A stretch of 64,000 nucleotides of DNA from Shouchella clausii (GTDB taxonomy: Bacteria; Bacillota; Bacilli; Bacillales; Bacillaceae_D): contig NZ_BCXJ01000005.1 in the NCBI RefSeq assembly GCF_001598215.1, positions 186,001-250,000 of the forward strand. Direction: 5' to 3'. Each line of letters opens with the position of its first letter. The first letter of the stretch is position 1. Positions 24,457-34,100 of the stretch are shown one piece after another. The notes beneath the pieces are model-generated. The model searched no databases and had not been told where the DNA came from. It saw nothing but the letters and a program-made list of their open reading frames with translations. The translations under genes were made by a program, and so were the position numbers.

Positions 24457-24524
24457 TTTCCTGCCTTTTTCAAAAAGTTGTCCATAGTTATGTTCCCCTT
24501 TGCCTAGAAAACCATAGACAATTT

Positions 24525-24632
24525 TTAACCAGCTCCCCATCTTAAGTGACTTATTATCTGAACGATTCTATCAAGGGCCTCTCGCTTAAGGTAGTAAGTT
24601 TCCAATATCCTCTTTTCGCCAAGGCCGATCAC
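24525..24632 (-). CDS. possible 35-residue peptide after the ABC permease
   Basis: A 35-codon frame starting with a GTG that overlaps the permease stop codon (GTGA). It encodes a basic amphipathic segment YYLKREALDRIVQIISHLRW. No ribosome binding site of its own is visible; coupling to the permease would be required. The regular hydrophobic spacing is the only support. It may be a remnant or chance frame. Confidence 0.25.
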   Translation of the reverse strand: MIGLGEKRILETYYLKREALDRIVQIISHLRWGAG

Positions 24633-25333
24633 AGCACATCTGTTTTTTCAACAGAATGAACGACCATAGCAGCAATGCAAAGCCCTACAACTGCCAAAAA
24701 CAACGGAATGTAAATAATGGTAGCGAGTGAAAAGCCTGGGTTGTACGAGCTAATCAGGGCGACAATGATGATCGACGACACAATCGTTGCTGGCACCGAT
24801 TTTTGGCGCATGCCAAAATACAAAGGGATCAAGCTTGTGCCTGCGGCAGCCACTGCATACATGCCCGAACTGCCCGCCTTTTCAATCAGCATCGCGAAAG
24901 TGACAGTCTGGTCAACGACTTGCAGGACTGAATTTCCGAGCCACAATGCAGCGCTGACAACAAGGTCAGAGCCTAAAATCGTCACGAACGTAAGCAAAAA
25001 CACAATCGCCAGTTTTGCCGAAAGCAGTTTTTTCCGTTGCACAGGCAATGCAAATAAAATATTGATCGTCTTGTTTTTATATTCCTCAATCACCAGCTTT
25101 GCAAGGAGTACAGCGGCAAACACAATAAACACGGCGCGGACAAACAAGCCACTAATAAAAAAACCTTCTTCCAGCGTATGAAAAGGAATGTCTTCGACCT
25201 CGAACTTGCCCATAAACATAAGTGCATAAACGGTGAGCACAATTAGAAAATTGGCGACAATCGCTCCTTTCCAATACCAACCTAAGCTTGCTTTCTTTAA
25301 TTCTAGTTTTAGTAAATGATACATGGCTTTCAC
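24629..25333 (-). CDS. ABC-2 type transporter permease
   Basis: A 234-residue membrane protein with six hydrophobic helices (about residues 20-40, 55-75, 100-125, 138-165, 170-190 and 205-225), typical for ABC-2 permeases of the bacitracin/lantibiotic-resistance type. The GTG at 25333 overlaps the ATPase stop codon (GTGA) and has AGGA about six bases upstream; an ATG at 25324 is an alternative. It forms an exporter with the ATPase upstream and lies in one operon with a two-component system, a layout common for peptide-antibiotic sensing and detoxification modules. Confidence 0.85.
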   Translation of the reverse strand: MKAMYHLLKLELKKASLGWYWKGAIVANFLIVLTVYALMFMGKFEVEDIPFHTLEEGFFISGLFVRAVFIVFAAVLLAKLVIEEYKNKTINILFALPVQRKKLLSAKLAIVFLLTFVTILGSDLVVSAALWLGNSVLQVVDQTVTFAMLIEKAGSSGMYAVAAAGTSLIPLYFGMRQKSVPATIVSSIIIVALISSYNPGFSLATIIYIPLFLAVVGLCIAAMVVHSVEKTDVL

Positions 25334-26259
25334 TCTTCTTCCTGTGCTTTTTCTTGGTCAAGCACTTGATGGAAATATTCTTCTAACGATTTGTATTTTT
25401 TGCTAATCGCTTCAATTTCGACATGATGGTCGAGCATCGCCTGTGTGATTTCGTTTTGCCTATGACCGGCCTCATAGACGCGAATCGTGTTGTTGTGGAG
25501 GGCTTTGAAATTGCTTAACTGCAGCACGTCTTCCAACACAAAGCATGCTTGCTTTTGATTAGCAGTTAAAATTTCGATATATTCTGTATTTTCCTCTTTG
25601 AGCGCCTTCATAGAGATTTCCTGAAGCCATTTTCCGTTTTTGATAACGCCGATGCGGTCAGCAAATAGCTCGACTTCGCTAAGCAAATGGCTAGAAACAA
25701 TCAATGTCGTTCCATATTCTTGGCTCATCATTTGAAACATCTCTCTCACTGTTTTAATGCCTGAGGGGTCTAGGCCATTCATCGGCTCATCTAAAATCAA
25801 TAGCTCCGGTTTGACTAACATCGCCCGGGCAATGCCGAGTCGCTGTTTCATCCCGAGTGAAAACGTATGGACAGGTTTGTGTTGGACTTGCTCCAATTCG
25901 ACCCATTCCAGCACTTCGTTTATGGCGTTTGGATCGTAATAGCCCATGTACTCAGACACCAATTGCAAGTTTTGTTGTGCTGTTTTCTTTTCATAAAAAG
26001 TGGGGTATTCGATCATGCTGCCAACACGGCTTAAATACTGATAAGACGAAGCCTTTATTGGCTCCCCAAACATGTCAATCGTCCCGTAACTCGGTTTTAC
26101 TAGATTGGTCAGCATTTTCATAATCACGGTTTTCCCTGAACCATTAGGACCGAGCAGCCCATAAATCTCCCCTTTCCGCACACTCATCGTTACATTTGAG
26201 ACCACCTCGTGCCCGGCTATGAATTTTGTCACATCGTGTAAACGTACAATCTCCTCCAC
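25330..26259 (-). CDS. ABC transporter ATP-binding protein
   Basis: A 309-residue ATPase. The Walker A is GPNGSGKT, the signature SLGMKQRLGIARAM, the Walker B LLILDEPMNGLDP, and the switch histidine lies in VSSHLLSE. The C-terminal 90 residues are an extension common to BcrA-like exporters. AAGGAGG sets the GTG at 26259. It is the third gene of the response regulator, kinase, ATPase, permease operon. The likely role is export or removal of a peptide antibiotic from the membrane. A native lantibiotic immunity role cannot be excluded, but no lantibiotic gene is seen. Confidence 0.9.
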   Translation of the reverse strand: MEEIVRLHDVTKFIAGHEVVSNVTMSVRKGEIYGLLGPNGSGKTVIMKMLTNLVKPSYGTIDMFGEPIKASSYQYLSRVGSMIEYPTFYEKKTAQQNLQLVSEYMGYYDPNAINEVLEWVELEQVQHKPVHTFSLGMKQRLGIARAMLVKPELLILDEPMNGLDPSGIKTVREMFQMMSQEYGTTLIVSSHLLSEVELFADRIGVIKNGKWLQEISMKALKEENTEYIEILTANQKQACFVLEDVLQLSNFKALHNNTIRVYEAGHRQNEITQAMLDHHVEIEAISKKYKSLEEYFHQVLDQEKAQEEE

Positions 26260-26370
26260 TATGTTCCTCCTTCTTATCACTTGATTCGTTTATTAGTATA
26301 GAGCATCGATTTGTCTTTTTTCTTTATCCTTTCTTACAAATTTCTTAACCGGCTTTTTTAGGGAGTAGTC

Positions 26371-27303
26371 TTACCTGATTTTTTTGAATGTGCACCGAAA
26401 GATCGTTTTCTGATAAGGGGTACTGATCGCTGTTATTGTCCCTTTCATGGCGACGACGAGGCGCTTCGTAATGCTTAGTCCAAGGCCGCTGCCGTGGAAT
26501 GCTGGATTTCGAGCGTCATCCAACGTATACATGCGCTCAAATATGCGCTCTTGTTCTGTTTCGGGAATGCCTTTGCCTTTATCCCAAACGTCAACGATCG
26601 CTTGTCCCTCTTCTTCCGTTACCGACAAGCCAAAGACATTGCCTTCATACCCATAACGAATCGCATTCGTGATCAAATTGCTCAACACCCGTTCGAGCCC
26701 TTCTTCATTGCCTTGAATGTAAATCGGCTTCTCGGGTATGTCGATTTGCACGTCCATTCCTGTTGAAGCCAACCACTCATAATGGTCAAGCACGCTTTGG
26801 CGGCAGACTTCATTTAACTCCATTCGCCTTAATGGCAACAGTTCATCGCCTGCTTCTAGCTTTGCTAAAGCAAAGAACTTATTCATTTGCGAAATCACCT
26901 GTTCTGTTTTCTCATGAAGGCGCGCAATGATTCCCATTCGTTCTTGTTCAGGCATTTCCCGGTTTAGTTCCAGCTTTTCAATGTAAGCAATAATCACCGT
27001 CAATGGTGTTTTTAAATCATGTGAAATATTGGCCAACATTTTACGTTGTTCCAGTTTGGCTTTATGGTAATGAGCCACTTGTTGTTGATTAAAAGCGAGC
27101 AATCGGTTGATTTGCGCTAGTACAAGTTGGAGTTCCTTTTCATCTGTCGCCACAAGCAATTTGCCGCTCGTTTCCTGGTCAACGATCGCTTTAAGCTTTT
27201 CTTCGATAGCGAGCAAACTTTCTTTCCATTTTCTTTGCCGATAGAAATGCCACCCTATCATAAACACAAGCGCGATCCCTACGATGATCGTCGCCACACT
27301 CAT
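26371..27303 (-). CDS. sensor histidine kinase
   Basis: A 310-residue kinase with a single N-terminal membrane helix (about residues 3-20), no extracellular sensor domain, and a HisKA box with H95 in NISHDLKTPLTV. The ATPase boxes include NLITNAIRYG and SGLGLSITKRL. The start overlaps the regulator stop by ATGA, so the two genes are translationally coupled. A kinase with almost no extracellular part next to an ABC exporter usually gets its signal through the transporter. This is family knowledge; no motif here proves it. It stops about 110 bases before the ABC ATPase start. Confidence 0.88.
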   Translation of the reverse strand: MSVATIIVGIALVFMIGWHFYRQRKWKESLLAIEEKLKAIVDQETSGKLLVATDEKELQLVLAQINRLLAFNQQQVAHYHKAKLEQRKMLANISHDLKTPLTVIIAYIEKLELNREMPEQERMGIIARLHEKTEQVISQMNKFFALAKLEAGDELLPLRRMELNEVCRQSVLDHYEWLASTGMDVQIDIPEKPIYIQGNEEGLERVLSNLITNAIRYGYEGNVFGLSVTEEEGQAIVDVWDKGKGIPETEQERIFERMYTLDDARNPAFHGSGLGLSITKRLVVAMKGTITAISTPYQKTIFRCTFKKIR

Positions 27304-27995
27304 TGTGGCGCTCCTAGTTTATAACCGATTCCCCAAACGGTTTCGATGATCTCAGGTTTGGACGGATTGGTTTCGATTTTTTCCCGCAAACGCCTAATAT
27401 GAACATTGATGACGTTCTCTTCACCAAGATACGGTTCATTCCAAATTTGTTGATAAAGTTGTTCCTTTGTAAACACACGCTTTGGATTTTCCATAAATAT
27501 ATGCAGCAACTGAAACTCTTTTGCCGTCAGCTTCACCGCTTGCCCGTTTTTATAGGCCATAAACGCGTCTACATCCAAGCGGATGCCTCCACGCTGAAGG
27601 ACTCGTTCTTCCTTAGCATCCGCTCCTGTATAGTCAGTAGCGCGCCTGATCGCTGCCTGTACACGGGCTGTCAATTCGATGAGCGAAAACGGTTTGGTGA
27701 TGTAATCGTCTGCCCCAAACCCTAGCCCAAGCGCTTTATCTAAATCGCTTCCTTTCGCGGAAAGAATCAATATCGGCACAGAACTATGTACACGGATTTG
27801 CTTTAAAAGCGTGATTCCGTTCATTTTCGGCAACATTAAATCGAGCAATACTAAATCCATGCCGCCATTTGCAAACAATCGGGCCACCTCTTCTCCATCG
27901 GCTGCTGTCAGTACCCGGTATCCTTCATTCTCTAAATGCTCTTTTACTAAATCGCTAATTTCTGGATCGTCTTCAACGAGCAGGATTTGCTTCAC
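27300..27995 (-). CDS. OmpR-family response regulator
   Basis: A 231-residue regulator. The receiver domain has E8/D9/D10 and phospho-acceptor D52 in LLDLMLPKMNG; the KPF switch lysine follows. A winged-helix output domain spans about residues 130-228 with the usual ENVINVHIRRLREKIE recognition helix. It is the first gene of an operon continuing with a kinase and an ABC transporter and overlaps the kinase by four bases. The start codon at 27995 is followed by a conserved KQILLVEDD beginning, so no shorter start is needed. Confidence 0.9.
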   Translation of the reverse strand: MKQILLVEDDPEISDLVKEHLENEGYRVLTAADGEEVARLFANGGMDLVLLDLMLPKMNGITLLKQIRVHSSVPILILSAKGSDLDKALGLGFGADDYITKPFSLIELTARVQAAIRRATDYTGADAKEERVLQRGGIRLDVDAFMAYKNGQAVKLTAKEFQLLHIFMENPKRVFTKEQLYQQIWNEPYLGEENVINVHIRRLREKIETNPSKPEIIETVWGIGYKLGAPQ

Positions 27996-28147
27996 TGGTA
28001 AAACCCCCTCTTACAAAAGTTTACCATGGGCACCTGCCCTACTCAACTTGTTGGAAAAGCGAGCTGTTCGCCTAGCCAAAGAAATTTGGTGAAATGATTT
28101 ACAAATGTATATGCTGTTACGGAGAGTACGCCTGTTTTTAAATAGAG

Positions 28148-28177
28148 AAAGGTGAAGGGCATCCGCCCTTCACCTTT
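28148..28177 (-). terminator. strong terminator of the giant surface protein gene
   Basis: A perfect 13-bp stem of AAAGGTGAAGGGC and GCCCTTCACCTTT with a 4-base loop lies about 10 bases after the stop codon. Confidence 0.85.
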
Positions 28178-28186
28178 TCGTGTTGC

Positions 28187-31100
28187 TTATGCTGCCTTTT
28201 TCCTTCTAAAGAACCAGAGAATGGCTCCGAGGACAAGCGGGCTTGCACCAATGAGAAGCAAATTGTACGTGCTTGTCGCTGTTTTCGGCAACTTGCTTCC
28301 ATCTGACGGCGACTTGTCTCCTGGTGTTGGCTCTTGAGGTTTGTTCGTGCCGCCATTACCTGGTTTTGGCTCTTCTGGCTTATCGCCAGGTGTCGGATCA
28401 ACTGGATCCTCTTTGTCTCCATCGCCAGGTGTTGGTGGTGCTGGTGGTTCGTTAATGTCAATTTCTGCTTCAGGTTTGTCTGGATCGTCAATGTTGCCTC
28501 CACCTACGGTGGCAACGTTTTTAATCGATGTTCCAGACTCGATTGTCGCTTCAAATGTGACCGTGCGCCACTCGGTGTCTGTCACATTGCCGAATGTGGC
28601 TGTAACGGTACCATCTTCAAAGCTGCCTTCGCCGCCTTCGCTTACTTTCAGACTGCCTTCTACAAATGCCAAGCCTTCTGGAAGTTGGTCGATGATCGTT
28701 AAGTCTTCTACGGCACTGTCTTCAACCGTATTGCGAGCTTCGATCGTGTACACAACCGTGTCGCCGACTTCATAGCCGTTTTTGCTTTCATCGGCATTTT
28801 TCGCTGATTTTTTCGATTCAAGCTTCGGCTCTTTCGGATCAACGTCGATATCTGTGCTTGGCTCTTCTGGTGGATCGTCGATATTTGGTACTTCGACGAG
28901 AGCGACGTTTTCGATCTTCTCACCTGCATAGCCAGGATCAATTGTTGCTTCAAACGTTACCGTACGCCATTCGGTGTCTGTGACTTCACCAAATTCAGCT
29001 GTTACGGTGCCGTCTTCAAAGTTTCCTGTACCACTATGGCTTACTTCCAAGCTACCTTCCACAAACGTTAGCCCTTCTGGAAGGACGTCTGTGATTTTTA
29101 GGTTTTCGAGCAAGCTGTCTTCGATCGTGTTGCGTGCTTCAATCGTGTACACAACCGTGTCGCCGACTTCATAGCGTTCTTTGTTTTCATCAGCATTTTT
29201 CGCTGATTTTTTCGATTCAAGCTTCGGCTCTTTCGGATCAACAACAATTTCCGTGTCTGGTTCTCCAGGTATGTCGATGTTCGGTACTTCGATGACAGCG
29301 ACGTTTCTAATTGTCTCTTCTGCATAACCAGCGTTGATCGTTGCTTCAAATGTGATGGTGCGCCATTCGGTGTCTTTGACTTCACCGAACTCAGCCGTTA
29401 CTTTTCCGTCTTCATAGCTCCCTTTGCCGTCATGACTTGCTTCAAGGCTGCCTTCGACAAACGTCAATCCTTCTGGAAGTTCGTCTGTGAATGTCATGTT
29501 GTCCAGCAAGCTATCAGAGACCGTGTTGCGAGCACGGATCGTATATACGACCGTATCTCCTGCTTCATAACGGTCTTTCGCCTCATCTGCATTTTTAGCC
29601 GTTTTTTCATACTCTAGCTTCGGCTCACGTGGGTAAATTTCAACTTCTTCACGTGGCTCGTCTGGCTCATCGATATTGTCGCCGTCAACGACTGCGACGT
29701 TTTCAATGTCCTTGCCTGCTTGGCCTTCAGAAACGATGACGTGGAACTCGACTGTATGCCATTCTGTGTCGGTGACATTGCCAAAGCTAGCAAACACTTC
29801 GCCATCGACTACGTGGCCTTTATCGTCATCGTTCTCATCGGTGACGGCTTCGCCATTGACTTTCAACGTGCCTGGCACATACTCTAAGCCAGCTGGGATC
29901 GCATCGCGGATGGTCAAGTTCGCGATCAAGCTGTCTTCGATCGTGTTCCGTGTTTGAATCGTATACTTGAGCGTGTCGCCGACTTCTGGGTTGTCAGCAT
30001 CGGTGTTGCCGTCTGCTTTTTCAAGCAGTTTTGCCGATTTTTCGGATTCCGTTTTTGGATCTTTCGGATCGACAACAATTTCTGTGTCTGGTTCTCCTGG
30101 TATGCCAATGTTCGGTACTTCGATGACAGCAACGTTTCTAATTGTCTCTTCTGCATAACCAGCGTTGATCGTTGCTTCAAATGTGATGGTGCGCCATTCG
30201 GTGTCTTTGACTTCACCGAATTCAGCCGTTACTTTTCCGTCTTCATAGCTTCCTTTGCCGCCATGACTTGCTTCAAGGCTGCCTTCCACAAACGTCAACC
30301 CTTCTGGAAGTTCGTCTGTGAATGTCATGTTGTCCAGCAAGCTATCAGAGACCGTGTTGCGAGCACGGATCGTATATACGACCGTATCTCCTGCTTCATA
30401 ACGGTCTTTCGCCTCATCTGCATTTTTAGCCGTTTTCTCATACTCTAGTTTCGGCTCACGTGGGTAAACTTTGACTTCTTCACGTGGCTCATCTGGCTCA
30501 TCGATATTGTCGCCATCAACGACTGCGACGTTTTCAATGTCCTTGCCTGCTTGGCCTTCAGAAACAATAACGTGGAACTCGACTGTATGCCATTCTGTGT
30601 CGGTGACATTGCCAAAGCTAGCAAACACTTCGCCATCGACTACGTGGCCTTTATCGTCATCGTTCTCATCGGTGACGGCTTCGCCATTGACTTTCAACGT
30701 GCCTGGCACATACTCTAAGCCAGCTGGGATCGCATCGCGGATGGTCAAGTTGGCTAGCAAGCTGTCTTCGACTGTGTTGCGTGTTTGAATCGTATACACG
30801 AGCGTGTCGCCGACTTCTGGGTTGTCGGCATCGGTGTTGCCGTCTGCTTTTTCAAGCAGTTTTGCCGATTTTTCGGATTCCGTTTTTGGATCTTTCGGAT
30901 CGACAACAATTTCTGTGTCTGGCTCATCTGGCTTTTCAAGGTTTGGTACTTCGACGATAGCAACGTTTTTAATCTTCTCGCCTGAATAGCCAGAGTCGAT
31001 TGTTGCTTCAAAGGTTACCGTACGCCAGTCGGTGTCTTTGACTTCACCAAATTCAGCTGTTACGGTGCCGTCTTTGTAGTTGCCTGTACCGCCATCACTT

Positions 31101-34100
31101 ACTTTCAAGCTGCCTTCGACAAACGTCAGCCCTTCTGGAAGGACGTCTGTGATTTTTAAGTTTTCGAGCAAGCTATCAGAGACGGTGTTGCGGGATTCAA
31201 TCGTATACACAACCGTGTCGCCGACTTCATAGTGTTTTTTGCTGTCATCGGCATTTTTCGCTGATTTTTTCGATTCAAGCTTCGGCTCACGTGGGTAAAC
31301 TTTGACTTCTTCACGTGGCTCATCTGGCTCATCGATATTATCGCCGTCAACGACTGCGACGTTTTCAATGTCCTTGCCTGCTTGGCCTTCAGAAACGATG
31401 ACGTGGAATTCGACTGTACGCCATTCTGTATCTGTAACATCACCAAAGCTAGCAAACACTTCGCCATCGACTACGTGGCCTTGATCGGAATCATCTTCAT
31501 CTGTGACCGCCTCGCCATTGACTTTCAACGTGCCTGGCACGTATTCCAAGCCTTCTGGAATTACATCGCGGATGGTCAAGTTCGCGATCAAGCTGTCTTC
31601 GATCGTGTTCCGTGTTTGAATCGTATACTTGAGCGTGTCGCCCACTTCTGGGTTGTCGGCATCCGTGTTGCCGTCTGCTTTTTCAAGCAGCTCTGCCGAT
31701 TTTTCCGATTCCGTTTTTGGCTGTTTCGGATCAACGTCGACTTCGGTTTCTGGCTCATCTGGCTCGTCGATGTTGCCGCCGCCTACTGTTGCGACGTTTT
31801 TAATCTTTTTGTTGATGAAACCTGATTCGATTTTTGCTTCAAATGTCACTGTACGCCATTCGGTGTCTGTGACATCGCCGAATTCTCCTGTGACAGTGCC
31901 ATCTTCGTAGTTGCCTGTGCCGCCATCACTTACTTGGAGGCTGCCTTCTACGAATGCTAAGCCTTCTGGGAGCTTGTCGGTAATGCGTAAGTCTTCAACT
32001 ACGCTATCGGAAACCGTGTTACGCGTTTCAATCGTATACACGACCGTGTCACCGACTTCATAGCCGTTTTTGCTTTCATCAGCGTTTTTCGCTGATTTCT
32101 TCGATTCAAGCTTTGGCTCACGTGGGTAGACTTTGACTTCTTCATGTGGCTCGTCTGGCTCGTCGAGATTGTCGCCGTCAACGACTGCGACGTTTTCAAT
32201 GTCTTTGCCAGCCTGTCCTTCAGAAACGATGACTTGGAATTCCAGTGTATGCCATTCGGTGTTGGTTACGTCACCGAAGGAACCGAACACTTCGCCATCG
32301 ACTACGTGGCCTTCGTCGTCATCTTTTTCATCAGTAACCGCTTCGCCATTGACTTTCAGCGTGCCTGGCACGTATTCCAAGCCTTCTGGAATTACATCGC
32401 GGATGGTCAAGTTCGCGATCAAGCTGTCTTCGATCGTGTTCCGTGTTTGAATCGTATACTTGAGCGTGTCGCCGACTTCTGGGTTGTCGGCATCGGTGTT
32501 GCCGTCTGCTTTTTCAAGCAGTTCTGCCGATTTTTCTGATTCCGTTTTCGGCTGTTTCGGATCGACATCGATTTCCGTTTCTGGCTCATCTGGGATTTCG
32601 ATATTTGGCACTTCGACGAGAGCAACGTTTTTAATCTTCTCGCCTGAATAGCCAGCGTTGATCGTTGCTTCGAACGTAACCGTACGCCATTCGGTGTCTG
32701 TGACTTCGCCGAATTCAGCTGTTACTTTTCCGTCTTCGTAATTTCCTGTGCCGCCATCACTTGCTTTCAAGCTGCCTTCGACAAACGTCAACCCTTCTGG
32801 AAGGACGTCTGTGATTTTTAAGTTTTCAAGCAAGCTATCAGAGACGGTGTTGCGTGCTTCGATCGTGTACACAACCGTGTCGCCGACTTCATAGTGTTCT
32901 TTGCTGTCATCGGCATTTTTCGCTGATTTTTTCGATTCAGTCTTTGGCTCACGTGGATAGACTTTCACTTCTTCACGTGGCTCGTCTGGCTCGTCGAGAT
33001 TGTCGCCATCAACGACTGCAACGTTTTCAATGTCGTTGCCAGCCTGTCCTTCCGAAACGATGACTTGGAATTCCAGTGTATGCCATTCGGTGTTGGTTAC
33101 GTCACCGAAGGAACCGAACACTTCGCCATCGACTACATGGCCTTCGTCGTCATCTTTTTCGTCAGTAACCGCTTCGCCATTGACTTTCAGCGTGCCTGGC
33201 ACGTATTCCAAGCCTTCTGGAATCACATCGCGGATTGTCAAATTCGTAATCAAGCTATTTTCGACCGTGTTCCGTGTTTGAATCGTATACTTGAGCGTAT
33301 CGCCGACTTCTGGGTTGTCAGCATCGGTATTGCCGTCTGCTTTTTCAAGCAGCTCTGCTGATTTTTCCGATTCCGTTTTCGGCGCGTTGTATTGAACCGG
33401 TGTTTCGACCTCATTGGTTTCTGTGGAGCCGTCTTCATCGGTCAACAAGTTTTTATAACCGACAGTCGCTTTGTTTACGATAGGCTCCCCGCCGTTGTCC
33501 GATATCGTTTTCACTTTAAACTGAACCGTGACGCCATCAGGCAACTCGGTCGTATTCGGTAAATCACCCAGGTTGATAATGACTTTGTCGCCATCAAAAT
33601 GGCCAGCATCGTCACCGTCTGCATCGGTTAAATCGCCTGCTTTTGGTCCAGTAAGGATTTTGATCGAACCTGGTACATATTCAGTTCCTTCAGGGATCGC
33701 ATCTTCAAAGACCGTATTAGCTGCAACGTCGCCACCATTGTTTTTAATCGTGACTTCATAGGTTAGCTCATCGCCAACAGCGACTTCTCCTTCAGGAGAA
33801 ACGGATTTTTCCGCAACGACGCATGGTTCGGTTCCGAGGAAAATATCGTCTAGGAAGTTTCCAGCTCCTAAGTTTCCATTTGCAGTAGAAACGGCTTCAA
33901 ATCCAAAACGTGTTACCGTTTGTCCAGCAGGAACAGTATACGTTCCTGTGTACGTCCCCCATGCAGTATTGCCATCCGTCATTTGTTCAATGATCCGAGT
34001 ATCATAAGGGTCGTCGGTTGCTTGTCCGATACGAAGTTGCATCGTATCCACACCTTGGCGGCCCATATGCGACAAACGCCATTTGATTATTTGTCCAGGA

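Larger units (their letters stand above)
23793..24524. other. gene-free stretch with palindromes and a dispersed repeat
   Basis: No supported gene lies here. It holds the two candidate TetR operators, a perfect 12-bp palindrome at 24076-24102, a dispersed repeat copy at 24106-24266 flanked by 17-bp near-direct repeats, and the hairpin at 24431-24456. Open frames inside the dispersed repeat are not considered genes. Confidence 0.7.

Noticed and set aside
28334-33361. Many long open frames on the plus strand across the repeat array
   Set aside because: They are antisense to the repeats, recur once per repeat, have low-complexity Ser/Thr-rich products and no ribosome binding sites.
28460-33390. 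Regular direct repeats that might be taken for a CRISPR array
   Set aside because: The period is about 400 bases, the repeats stay in frame, and the product is a DUF11 domain chain with a wall anchor.
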